DNA from: Shewanella zhangzhouensis
GTDB taxonomy: Bacteria; Pseudomonadota; Gammaproteobacteria; Enterobacterales; Shewanellaceae
Reading direction: 5' to 3'
DNA length: 64,000 nt
Assembly (NCBI RefSeq): GCF_019457615.1
Contig: NZ_CP080414.1
Coordinates: forward strand, 3,228,501 to 3,292,500
Under the pieces are notes generated by a model. The model was not told where the DNA came from and did no database searches. It saw only the letters and a list, made by a program, of their open reading frames with translations. Shown in pieces: positions 1-8,156 of the stretch. Positions within the stretch are counted from its first letter, which is position 1; each line of letters opens with the position of its first letter. The position numbers and the translations under genes are program-made.

Positions 1-640
1 CCTTGGACTCCAGCTTGAAGAAACCGAAGTGTTCCCAGTCGCCACGATATTTCTCAGGTACGTCGAAATCGGCGTACTTAACATGGTGAGCAGGGGCTTC
101 AATCTGGATGTAACCACCGGCACGGAAAGGTACAGACTCACCATCAGGGATGGCCAGCTTGAGTTCCTTGATGAAGGTTGCCTTGTTATCGTTGGAGATA
201 ACAGTACAGTCCCACTTCTTGATACCGAAGATTTCTTCTTCCAGCTCAATTTCCATGTCGGTTTTTACGTTAACCTGACACGCCAGACGACAACCTTTTT
301 TGGCTTCGCCCTTGGAGATGTGGTCCAGTTCAGTTGGCAGAATGTCGCCACCACCAGACCTCACATGCACACGGCACTGACCACAAGAGCCACCGCCACC
401 ACAGGCTGATGATACGAAGATACCGCTGTTTGCCAATGCACCGAGCAGTTTGCCGCCAGCTGCAGTTTTGATGGCTTTTTCGGGATCGTGGTTGATACCA
501 ATAGTGATGTCACCGCTGGAAACCAGCTTGGATTTGGCGAACAAAATCACCAGCACCAACACCAGTACGATGGCGGTAAACATACTCACACCGAGGTAAA
601 CCTCGAGTGGAGTAGATTTAAAAATACCAAGAATATCCAT
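1..640 (-). CDS. nqrF: Na+-NQR subunit F (partial, N-terminal ~213 residues)
   Basis: NADH-oxidising subunit of the Na+-translocating NADH:quinone oxidoreductase of the inner membrane. The visible part begins MDILGIFKST at 640. It has one N-terminal membrane segment (about residues 20-35), then a ferredoxin-type 2Fe-2S domain with the CGGGGSCGQC motif (Cys80, 86, 89) and a fourth cysteine in the following CRLACQV segment. The sequence then enters the FAD-binding domain (RAGGYIQIEAPAHH) and runs off the left edge, so the NADH-binding end is outside the window. It is the last gene of nqrABCDEF, 49 bases after nqrE. The N-terminus is about ten residues longer than the Vibrio protein as I recall it. 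Confidence 0.97.
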   Translation of the reverse strand, partial: MDILGIFKSTPLEVYLGVSMFTAIVLVLVLVILFAKSKLVSSGDITIGINHDPEKAIKTAAGGKLLGALANSGIFVSSACGGGGSCGQCRVHVRSGGGDILPTELDHISKGEAKKGCRLACQVNVKTDMEIELEEEIFGIKKWDCTVISNDNKATFIKELKLAIPDGESVPFRAGGYIQIEAPAHHVKYADFDVPEKYRGDWEHFGFFKLESK

Positions 641-689
641 TAATTTATCCTTAGAAGACCTTTACTTAACAGCCTTCTTGAGGTGCCCC

Positions 690-1298
690 TTACAGGGACA
701 CACCAGAGAACGACATGAATCCCAGCGCCATCAGGCCAGCGGTAATAAAGGTGATACCAAGACCACGCAGACCGTCAGGCACATCGGCGTACTTCATCTT
801 CTCACGGATACCCGCCAGCAATACGATGGCCAGTGCCCAACCAATGCCCGAGCCCACACCATAAACCAGCGACTCAGGCAGGTTATAGTCACGCTCAACC
901 ATAAAGGACACAGCACCGAAGATTGCACAGTTAACGGTGATCAGTGGCAGGAAGATACCCAGCGCGTTGTACAACGGTGGGAAGTACTTATCCAACGCCA
1001 TCTCGAGGATCTGAACCAGAGCAGCAATAACACCGATGAAGGTGATGAACTTCAGGAAGCTGAGATCTGCCTCTGGAACACCGGCCCATGCCAGTGCGCC
1101 AGGCGCCAGAATGCCCTGATAGATGATTTGGTTAGCGGGTACAGAAATCGCCAGTACCACGATAACGGCAACGCCCAGGCCCATGGCAGTTTTTACCTTC
1201 TTGGACACGGCCAGGAAGGTACACATGCCGAGGAAGAAGGACAGGGCCATGTTTTCAATGAAAACAGAGCGGATTAACAGACTGATATAATGTTCCAT
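690..1298 (-). CDS. nqrE: Na+-NQR subunit E
   Basis: Integral membrane subunit of Na+-NQR, 202 residues, the usual length. It is almost entirely hydrophobic with six likely transmembrane helices and starts MEHYISLLIRSVFIENMAL. NqrE and NqrD are homologous subunits that sit in opposite orientations in the membrane; each supplies cysteines to the intramembrane iron centre. It lies 5 bases after nqrD and upstream of nqrF in the same operon. Confidence 0.97.
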   Translation of the reverse strand: MEHYISLLIRSVFIENMALSFFLGMCTFLAVSKKVKTAMGLGVAVIVVLAISVPANQIIYQGILAPGALAWAGVPEADLSFLKFITFIGVIAALVQILEMALDKYFPPLYNALGIFLPLITVNCAIFGAVSFMVERDYNLPESLVYGVGSGIGWALAIVLLAGIREKMKYADVPDGLRGLGITFITAGLMALGFMSFSGVSL

Positions 1299-1303
1299 TG
1301 ACC

Positions 1304-1930
1304 TTATCCTTTTGCTTCAACTTGCTCAGGCTTGTAGGTGCGGATGATCCAAATCAGAACACCGATCAGGAAGAACGCACTTGGCGGCAGCAGGAGCAGA
1401 CCGTTGGGCTGATACCAGCCACCGTCAGAGATCTTGGACAGGATCTCTACGCCGAACAGCGAACCGTTACCGAACAGTTCACGAACGAAGCCTACAGACA
1501 GCAGGATGGCGCCATAACCCAGACCGTTACCGATACCATCCATAAAGCTCATCATTGGAGGCGTCTTCATGGCGTAGGCTTCGGCGCGGCCCATCACGAT
1601 ACAGTTGGTGATGATAAGGCCCACGAATACTGACAGCTGCTTGGCTACGTCATAGGCGTAAGCTTGCAGGATTTGATCAACCACGATTACCAGCGAGGCG
1701 ATAATCGCCATTTGGACGATAATACGTACACTGCTGGGAATGTGGTTACGGATCATGGAGATGAACAGGTTCGAGAACGCAGTCACTGCGGTCAGCGCCA
1801 GGGTCATCACCAGTGCAGTTTCCAGCTTGCTGGTTACTGCCAGCGCACTACAAACACCGAGGATCTGCAGCGCAATCGGGTTGTTATTGATAATAGGTCC
1901 GGTCAGAACCTTTTTCAGTTCGTTGGCCAT
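1304..1930 (-). CDS. nqrD: Na+-NQR subunit D
   Basis: Membrane subunit of Na+-NQR, 208 residues, with six predicted helices and the family signature TNCIVMGRAEAYAM around residues 108-121, where the conserved cysteine lies. Start ATG at 1930 overlaps the nqrC stop by one base (TAATG), indicating translational coupling. It pairs with NqrE in the complex. Confidence 0.97.
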   Translation of the reverse strand: MANELKKVLTGPIINNNPIALQILGVCSALAVTSKLETALVMTLALTAVTAFSNLFISMIRNHIPSSVRIIVQMAIIASLVIVVDQILQAYAYDVAKQLSVFVGLIITNCIVMGRAEAYAMKTPPMMSFMDGIGNGLGYGAILLSVGFVRELFGNGSLFGVEILSKISDGGWYQPNGLLLLPPSAFFLIGVLIWIIRTYKPEQVEAKG

Positions 1931-2727
1931 TAGCTCAGCCCTCCGTTGCGTGCTTTTTCAATGAAACTCGCAAAGCCTTCTTTACCCAGCCAGAATGTCA
2001 GCGAGTGCTGAACACCGTTACTGGTCAGAGTCGCACCGGACAGGGCGTCAACGCCATGTACAGACGCAGCTACTGCTGGGTTTTTGGTTACGCTGATTGC
2101 CAGCTTACCCTGCTCGTCGAACAGTTTTTTGCCGTGCCACAGCGCTTTCCACTTTGGATTCTGTACTTCGCCACCCAGACCAGGAGTTTCACCTGAACCG
2201 GTAAAGTCGTAGTAAACCAGACCCTGAATGGTGTTCAGATCCGGCTCCAGAGCGAGGAAGGCGAACATGGTAGACCACAGACCATAACCTTTCACAGGCA
2301 GGATCACAGTCTTGAGCGCACCGGCATCATCGCGCACCAGGTACACGACAGCCTGATCAGGCACACGCTTGATAGAAGCAATATCGTGCTCTGGCTTGGA
2401 AGAGGTTTTTGGATCGCGGGCAGCTTTTTCCTGGTCAAAGGTATTGCCATCCACGCCATCAACAAACTCACCGGTCTTCAGGTTCACCACGCGGGCTTCA
2501 ACATACTTGTTATAGGTCGCCAGGATGTCAGCCTTGGTCACGTTAGCGGCCTTGGTATCCATCAGACTGGCGGCTTCCAGAATGTACTTTTGCTTATCCA
2601 GCAGCTTGTTTTCCTGCTGGGTTGGGCGCAGTAACACGGCCGCAGTCGATACGAAGATCGAGCACACCAGACACAGGCCAACAACGATAAACAGCGTTCT
2701 TCCGAACGAATCTTTATTCTTAGCCAC
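1930..2727 (-). CDS. nqrC: Na+-NQR subunit C (GTG start)
   Basis: Subunit of Na+-NQR carrying covalently bound FMN. I place the start at the GTG at 2727, giving 265 residues (MAKNKDSFGRTL...). A strong GGAGG lies just upstream and the longer open frame reads back into nqrB. One N-terminal membrane helix (residues 12-32) is followed by a periplasmic domain ending in the flavinylation motif SGATLT (Ser230-Thr235), where Thr233 is the expected FMN-phosphate acceptor. The gene overlaps nqrB by 8 bases. Confidence 0.96.
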   Translation of the reverse strand: MAKNKDSFGRTLFIVVGLCLVCSIFVSTAAVLLRPTQQENKLLDKQKYILEAASLMDTKAANVTKADILATYNKYVEARVVNLKTGEFVDGVDGNTFDQEKAARDPKTSSKPEHDIASIKRVPDQAVVYLVRDDAGALKTVILPVKGYGLWSTMFAFLALEPDLNTIQGLVYYDFTGSGETPGLGGEVQNPKWKALWHGKKLFDEQGKLAISVTKNPAVAASVHGVDALSGATLTSNGVQHSLTFWLGKEGFASFIEKARNGGLS

Positions 2728-3919
2728 GGGCAATCCTCCGCTTGATATTTGCCTGTACCACGAAATGGTCGAACAGTGGCGCAAACAGGTTGGCAAACAG
2801 GATGGCCAACATCATACCTTCAGGGAACGCAGGGTTGATCACACGAATGAACACCGCCATGGCACCGATCAGGATACCGTAGGCCCACTTGGCCTGGTTG
2901 GTGAAAGAGGCAGACACAGGGTCGGTTGCCATGAACATCATACCGAAGGCAAAGCCACCCAGTACCAGGTGCCAGTACCAAGGCATGGCGAACATGGGGT
3001 TGGTGTCAGAGCCAATCAGGTTCAGCAGCATGGAAACGGCAATCATACCCACCAGTACACCACCGACGATGCGCCAAGAAGCGATACGGGTATAGATGAT
3101 GACCAAACCACCCAGCAGAATTGCCAGAGTCGATACTTCACCTACAGAACCTGGAATAAAGCCGAAGAAGGCATTCCACCAGTCCTGGTTCAGGCTGTAA
3201 TCCAGGGCACCGGTAGCAGCCTGGCTCAGGTGAGTTGCACCGGAGAATCCATCAGCCACAACCCAGCTGGTGTCACCGGACATGTTCAGCGGATAGGCAA
3301 AGAACAGGAAGGCTCGACCGGCCAGCGCAGGGTTTAAGAAGTTACGTCCGGTACCACCGAACACTTCTTTGGCAACCACCACACCGAAGGTGATACCCAG
3401 GGCAACCATCCACAATGGGATAGTGGCGGGCAGGGTCAGAGCGAACAGGATAGAAGTTACGAAGAAGCCTTCGTTAACTTCGTGGCCGCGCACCATGGCG
3501 AACAGCACTTCCCAGATACCACCCACCGCGAAAGTCACGGCATAGATAGGCAGGAAGAAACAGGCACCATACCACATCAGGGTGGCCCAACCGGCATCGG
3601 CTGTCATTTCAGTACCGAGAATACCGAACAGACTAACCTGCCATACATCTGGAGTCGCGAAGCCGGCAGCCAGCGCCAGCTGAGCCTGCAGACCTACGTT
3701 GTACATACCAACAAACATCGCCGGGAAGGCACAGGCCCACACGGTGATCATCATACGCTTGAGGTCGAGGTTATCGCGAACGTGGGTCTTGCCCTTGTTC
3801 ACCAGACCTGGCGTATAGAAAATAGTGGCGGCTGCTTCATACAGGGCATACCACTTCTCGTATTTACCGCCTTTTTCAAATTGCGGTTCAATACGCTCAA
3901 GAAAATCTTTCAAGCTCAT
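2720..3919 (-). CDS. nqrB: Na+-NQR subunit B
   Basis: Largest membrane subunit of Na+-NQR, 399 residues, forming the sodium pathway and carrying covalent FMN. The SGAT flavinylation motif is at residues 226-229 and there are about ten hydrophobic helices. It begins MSLKDFLERIEP and shares its first base with the nqrA stop region at 3919, so the two are translationally coupled. Length and motifs are normal for the family. Confidence 0.97.
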   Translation of the reverse strand: MSLKDFLERIEPQFEKGGKYEKWYALYEAAATIFYTPGLVNKGKTHVRDNLDLKRMMITVWACAFPAMFVGMYNVGLQAQLALAAGFATPDVWQVSLFGILGTEMTADAGWATLMWYGACFFLPIYAVTFAVGGIWEVLFAMVRGHEVNEGFFVTSILFALTLPATIPLWMVALGITFGVVVAKEVFGGTGRNFLNPALAGRAFLFFAYPLNMSGDTSWVVADGFSGATHLSQAATGALDYSLNQDWWNAFFGFIPGSVGEVSTLAILLGGLVIIYTRIASWRIVGGVLVGMIAVSMLLNLIGSDTNPMFAMPWYWHLVLGGFAFGMMFMATDPVSASFTNQAKWAYGILIGAMAVFIRVINPAFPEGMMLAILFANLFAPLFDHFVVQANIKRRIARG

Positions 3920-5253
3920 CAGCCTTCCCTCTCAACCGTATCCAGGCAGCCGCGCAGATAGGAACCGTAGTCATACTTGCCAGGGCATACAAAGGTACAC
4001 AGTGCCAAATCTTCTTCATCCAGCTCCAGTGCACCCAAGGCAACAGAGCCATCAACATCACCGGATACCAGGTCGCGCAACAGCATGGTTGGCAGAATAT
4101 CCAGTGGCATCACACGCTCGTAGTTGCCGATTGGCACCATGGCACGGTCAGAACCGCCTGTACTGGTGGTCATGTTGAACAAACGACTTGGGGACAGGTG
4201 ACCCAGGAAGGCACGGGTGATGGAGAATTTGTTCGAGCCTGGCAAAATCCAGCCAATAAACTCTTTCTCTGTATCTTCTTCCAGCAGGCTAACCTGCAGG
4301 TGGTAGCGACCCAGATAGGCATGAGGACCAGTAGCGGTGCGGCCGTTCAGAACAGAACCAGACACCTTGCGCACTTTGCCTTCAGCCACTTCACCGGCTG
4401 TGAGGGTTTCAATGCTGGCACCCAGCAGAGTACGCACCAGACGAGGCTTAACGGCTTTTGGACCGGCAACCGCGATCACGCGATTGTTGTTTAGCTCACC
4501 GGTGGTAAACAGTTGGCCGATGGCAATCACATCCTGATAGCCAACATGCCACACGGTACGCTTGGCAGACGCAGGCAGAATGAAGTGGATATGGGTACCT
4601 GGCAGGCCAGCAGGGTGTACACCACCAAACTCATGCACTTCGGCATTAGCGGCTGGGATATCGGCACCTGGCGCCTTACACAGATAAACCTTGCCCTCAG
4701 TCAGTTTTGCCAGCACCTTAAGGCCATTGGCAAAATCGTCTTTATGCTCGGCAATCACCAGAGCGGGATTGGCGGCATGGGGGTTGGTATCGATGGCGGT
4801 AACGAAAATACCGGCAGGAGACGCATCCACTGCAGGCACCTTGCTGAAAGGACGGGTACGCAGGGCGGTCCACATACCTGATTCAATCAGGTTGTTTCTT
4901 ACTTGCTCGGCACTCAAGCTGTCCAGTTGGGCGGCATCGAACTTATCAAAAGCAACGGCATCGTTACCTTCGATTTCGATCACCACAGACTGAAGCACAC
5001 GCTTGGCACCCCGGTTGATTTCAGTAACAGTACCACTGGCCAAAGCCGTATATTTAACGCCAGGATTCTTTTTGTCTTCAAAAATCACCTGACCCTTGGC
5101 TACCTTGTCGCCTACCTTGATTCTCATGGTAGGACGCATGCCAATATACTCTTCACCCAATGTAGCTACGTGTTTAATGGCTGGGCCATCATGGATAACT
5201 TGCTCTGGACCACCCGCAATGGGCAAATCCAATCCTTTCTTAATTGTAATCAT
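3919..5253 (-). CDS. nqrA: Na+-NQR subunit A
   Basis: First gene of the nqr operon: a cytosolic quinone-associated subunit without transmembrane segments, 444 residues from the ATG at 5253 (MITIKKGLDLPIAGGP). The open frame continues 24 codons upstream, but the family normally begins at this MITIKKGLDLP sequence. An in-frame GTG two codons upstream is a possible alternative because no strong Shine-Dalgarno site favours either. Upstream lies a 385-base gap holding a candidate -10 element and an Fnr-type palindrome. Confidence 0.96.
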   Translation of the reverse strand: MITIKKGLDLPIAGGPEQVIHDGPAIKHVATLGEEYIGMRPTMRIKVGDKVAKGQVIFEDKKNPGVKYTALASGTVTEINRGAKRVLQSVVIEIEGNDAVAFDKFDAAQLDSLSAEQVRNNLIESGMWTALRTRPFSKVPAVDASPAGIFVTAIDTNPHAANPALVIAEHKDDFANGLKVLAKLTEGKVYLCKAPGADIPAANAEVHEFGGVHPAGLPGTHIHFILPASAKRTVWHVGYQDVIAIGQLFTTGELNNNRVIAVAGPKAVKPRLVRTLLGASIETLTAGEVAEGKVRKVSGSVLNGRTATGPHAYLGRYHLQVSLLEEDTEKEFIGWILPGSNKFSITRAFLGHLSPSRLFNMTTSTGGSDRAMVPIGNYERVMPLDILPTMLLRDLVSGDVDGSVALGALELDEEDLALCTFVCPGKYDYGSYLRGCLDTVEREG

Positions 5254-5423
5254 ATCCACATGCACTACGTTTGAAGGAAAGACAAAGCGCCGCGTTCCTG
5301 CGGGGCACCCGGTTTTAAACAACACCGTTCGCGTTGAGCTGGCGCAGATTTATCACAGAAATGCGATCGCAATCACGCTGGTCGCGCGCATTTTACCCCA
5401 AACGCCCTGCCATCGCCACGAAA

Positions 5424-5429
5424 ATTATA
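5424..5429 (-). promoter_or_regulatory. candidate -10 box for the nqr operon
   Basis: TATAAT on the minus strand, about 170 bases upstream of the nqrA ATG. No good -35 lies 16-18 bases upstream, so the promoter may need an activator or may be a chance match. Confidence 0.4.
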
Positions 5430-5540
5430 AGTGATTTCAAACTTCCCGAGCGCCTGATTGCAGTGAATTTCAAGGTTTTCCTGCCAGCTTTTTCATCGCC
5501 GTGACAGATTTAAAAAAATGTCGCAACCATAAAATTATCC

Positions 5541-5558
5541 AATTGATAAATATCAATT
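5541..5558. promoter_or_regulatory. Fnr/EtrA-type binding palindrome
   Basis: Perfect 18-base palindrome whose core is TTGAT-AAAT-ATCAA, exactly the Fnr consensus TTGAT-N4-ATCAA used by the Shewanella orthologue EtrA. It lies upstream of nqrA and downstream of the preceding gene, so nqr is the likely target. Its centre is about 120 bases upstream of the TATAAT at 5424, which is far for a classical activator site. Repression or a second promoter is possible. Confidence 0.65.
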
Positions 5559-5578
5559 TAAAACCATAAAAACCAAAT

Positions 5579-5605
5579 GAGCCTGCTTAGTTTACCAGCA
5601 GGCTC
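5579..5605 (-). terminator. rho-independent terminator after the OM-protein gene
   Basis: Perfect 9-base arms (5579-5587 and 5597-5605) around a 9-base loop, followed on the minus strand by a T-rich run. It lies 34 bases after the stop at 5639. Confidence 0.75.
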
Positions 5606-5638
5606 ATAAACAATTTGAGAGACAATAAGGTCTACAGT

Positions 5639-7444
5639 TCAACCGTGCCAGCGATATCCTAGACTGACTAAAACTTCACCGGATATTGGACCAAAGTCGG
5701 TGGGTGTTGACAGCGGCTCGGCGGACACATTATCCCCTCTGAGATACACCTGATGGGCACCACGTTGCCAACTGAGACTGACATCGATTCGGCGCTGGTT
5801 TTCATCAACAAATTCACTGTCACGGCCAATCACTGAGAGTGACCACTCACCTGCTGCCAACCCCATCGCCAGGGTCACTTGCCGCTGCGGCTGCCAGGGA
5901 ACCCGGTCACCATCCTGCCAACACAGCGAGTACTGTTCAAGGCAGGCGCTTGACGCAAAACTGGCACGATTCTCCTCCAGTTGGATAGACAGGGGCATCT
6001 TTACCATGCCGAATTGCCCTGACCACTGCAGCCCCAGACTCAGCCCCTCAGCATCCACCTCGCCGGCATTGAGTTGAGACACGCCGCGAACCGTTTCGCA
6101 ATCAGAAAGCTCTGTGCAATCAAAATGTAAGTTATCAAATGCCTGATACCAAAGCTCACCCTGGAGCATCAAGTCGCCCAAAGGCCAACGCGCCGTTAAA
6201 CGCAGGTGATCGGCGCTTTGGGATAAGGCCTGGAGATTACCGGGTGATGGCGGGGCAAAGCGATGCTCTCCCCTCAGCACAACGCTGTCATTGGCAAACC
6301 ACAGGCCAACACCGTACTGCCAGTCGTCAACCCTGAAGTCAGTGCCCGCTTCGGTGCTATCCCTTGTCAAATCGGCGCGGCGCCACAGTCCATCCACTTC
6401 GATATCGACCCAATCAAAGCCCAGGCGGCCACGAACACCGAGATCCAGCACACTGGCGCTGTCTTCTATGTGTTTGTCTGCCAGCAAATACTCTGCGCCT
6501 TCCCTTTGATAAGCGAGACGGTAGCCTATTGAATGGGCACCAAATCTGTCCAGGCTCTCACTGACAATGCCATAGGTATGATAGGCACTGTCACCAAGTT
6601 TACCGCTGTACTCATCGATCGGGATAATCGGCGGCGTTGGCGTCATCGTCATATTGGCCAGAAAGCTGTGAAACCCGGTTTCCTGATAAAACAGCCGGGT
6701 GTCGGTACGACGGCTTTCGCCGGTTTGAACGCTGTGACTGAGCTGCAAACGCTGTCTGTCACTCTGCTGTATCCAGTTGCTTCCGGGCAGGGTTGAAGTC
6801 GCATCTTTATAAAGCCAGGAGAGCTCGGTACGCTGTTTTTTTCTGGCGCCGGGTAAACTGGAGGCCCCAAGGCCAACAAAGACTTCGGTATCCTTGGTCT
6901 GAATCCACCAGTCGTCGCCTTCTTCACGTCTCAGGTGGCTGCCGGCAAAGCTCATATCGAGGGCATCATTGCGGGAGGCAAACGCCGCCCTGAGGCCGCC
7001 GGTTTTATCATCCCGCGCTTCAAGCCCTATGGAATTGCCACTGGTGCCTATCGACGGAACCAAGTAATCACCGCCGCTTTGGTTGCCGCAGTCAAGTAAA
7101 GCCCACTCAGAGTACGAGGCACAATTTTCCATGGCCTCAATACCAAAACGGCCGGCATCCAGCCACACACCCGGAGCAACATAGGGGGCTGCCGCAAGAG
7201 AAGTGCCCATCAAGTCTGGGATGGCGCCGTGACTGTCGGCATGGAGAAAGCGACTTTCGCCAAACATATCGCCCCGGCCGACCATCAGGCCGGACGGATA
7301 GAGAGGCAGTGCTGACGGGGTATTTAACCCGAGTCGCTCAATAAAGAAAGGACTGGTATCGGACGTTGTAACTTCACTCGCCCAACCTAGAGAACTTGTA
7401 ACGCCCATCAATAGGCAGCCTACAAGCACAGGGGTTTGTTTCAT
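5639..7444 (-). CDS. outer-membrane beta-barrel protein, TonB-receptor-like
   Basis: 601 residues starting MKQTPVLVGCLLMGVTSSLGWA, a clear signal peptide cleaved near residue 22. The mature part begins with about 130 residues that could be a shortened plug domain. These contain a cysteine-rich stretch (CASYSEWALLDCG). Alternating beta-strand sequence then continues to the C-terminus, which ends VLVSLGYRWHG. The size and barrel-like second half fit a TonB-dependent receptor or relative, but I see no TonB box and the plug is atypical. Paired cysteines near residues 440-450 and 495-505 suggest disulphide-linked outer loops. It stands alone between two terminators with no transport partner beside it. 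The substrate is unknown. Confidence 0.75.
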   Translation of the reverse strand: MKQTPVLVGCLLMGVTSSLGWASEVTTSDTSPFFIERLGLNTPSALPLYPSGLMVGRGDMFGESRFLHADSHGAIPDLMGTSLAAAPYVAPGVWLDAGRFGIEAMENCASYSEWALLDCGNQSGGDYLVPSIGTSGNSIGLEARDDKTGGLRAAFASRNDALDMSFAGSHLRREEGDDWWIQTKDTEVFVGLGASSLPGARKKQRTELSWLYKDATSTLPGSNWIQQSDRQRLQLSHSVQTGESRRTDTRLFYQETGFHSFLANMTMTPTPPIIPIDEYSGKLGDSAYHTYGIVSESLDRFGAHSIGYRLAYQREGAEYLLADKHIEDSASVLDLGVRGRLGFDWVDIEVDGLWRRADLTRDSTEAGTDFRVDDWQYGVGLWFANDSVVLRGEHRFAPPSPGNLQALSQSADHLRLTARWPLGDLMLQGELWYQAFDNLHFDCTELSDCETVRGVSQLNAGEVDAEGLSLGLQWSGQFGMVKMPLSIQLEENRASFASSACLEQYSLCWQDGDRVPWQPQRQVTLAMGLAAGEWSLSVIGRDSEFVDENQRRIDVSLSWQRGAHQVYLRGDNVSAEPLSTPTDFGPISGEVLVSLGYRWHG

Positions 7445-7522
7445 CCATTCATCCCGGAATTACCACCTTGGGTGGTCTATTTGTAATTTTTTTGTGACAT
7501 GGATGATTTTAGACGAAAAAAA

Positions 7523-7538
7523 AGCGGCTGGCGCCGCT
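7523..7538 (-). terminator. luxS terminator (symmetrical)
   Basis: AGCGGC stem (7523-7528 / 7533-7538) with a 4-base loop. It is flanked by an A-run on the left and a T-run on the right, so it can work on both strands. It lies 24 bases after the luxS stop. Confidence 0.85.
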
Positions 7539-7561
7539 TTTTTGACGTTCTGTCAGAGAAA

Positions 7562-8071
7562 TTAGAGTTTGTGCAAAATTTCGTCTGCCAGTTTAAGTTC
7601 GTCGTTGCGGTTCACACTGACCCCGGCGGCGATCACGGCTTTGGCAATGTCTTGCGCCTGGGACAGTGAGTGCATCTCATAGGTGCCGCACTGATACTCG
7701 TTGAGCTCGGGTATGGCCTTTTGATCAACCACATTCAGCACATCTTCCATCGCGGCCAGCCAGGCATCCGCCACACGCTTTTCTGCCGGTTCGCCAATCA
7801 GGCTCATGTAGAAGCCGGTACGGCAGCCCATGGGAGAGATATCGATAATTTCGACACCATCACCATTGAGATGATCACGCATAAAACCAGCAAACAGGTG
7901 CTCGAGAGTGTGGATACCACGCTCACTGAGAATGTCTTTGTTGGGGGCACAAAAACGCAGGTCAAACACGGTAATGGTGTCGCCTTTTGGGGTGCTCATG
8001 GTCTTGGCCACGCGCACGGCCGGGGCGTTCATGCGGGTATGATCAACGGTAAAACTGTCCAATAATGGCAT
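7562..8071 (-). CDS. luxS: S-ribosylhomocysteine lyase (AI-2 synthase)
   Basis: Cytosolic enzyme that splits S-ribosylhomocysteine to homocysteine and DPD, the precursor of autoinducer-2, in the activated methyl cycle. I start it at the ATG at 8071 (MPLLDSFTVDHTRM, 169 residues, the standard length) because GGAGAG lies just upstream. Metal ligands are His54 and His58 in the HTLEH motif and Cys128; Cys83 in MGCRTGFYMS is the catalytic acid/base. It is a single-gene unit with its own promoter and terminator. Confidence 0.97.
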   Translation of the reverse strand: MPLLDSFTVDHTRMNAPAVRVAKTMSTPKGDTITVFDLRFCAPNKDILSERGIHTLEHLFAGFMRDHLNGDGVEIIDISPMGCRTGFYMSLIGEPAEKRVADAWLAAMEDVLNVVDQKAIPELNEYQCGTYEMHSLSQAQDIAKAVIAAGVSVNRNDELKLADEILHKL

Positions 8072-8125
8072 GGTGCTCTCCAGCCCCTTCTGTTGGGGCA
8101 CAATTGGGTGGTGCAAAGTGACGCA

Positions 8126-8153
8126 AGCATAGCATCAAAGCAGGGCCTGCCAA
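8126..8153 (-). promoter_or_regulatory. luxS promoter
   Basis: Minus-strand TTGGCA (8148-8153), 16-base spacer, TATGCT (8126-8131), about 55 bases upstream of the luxS ATG. Good match to a housekeeping sigma promoter. Confidence 0.6.
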
Positions 8154-8156
8154 AAC

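Larger units (their letters stand above)
5254..5638 (-). other. nqr leader/promoter region (no gene)
   Basis: This stretch between the OM-protein gene and nqrA has no credible coding frame. Read on the minus strand it contains the terminator of the upstream gene, then an Fnr-type palindrome, then a perfect TATAAT and a long leader into nqrA. Confidence 0.6.
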
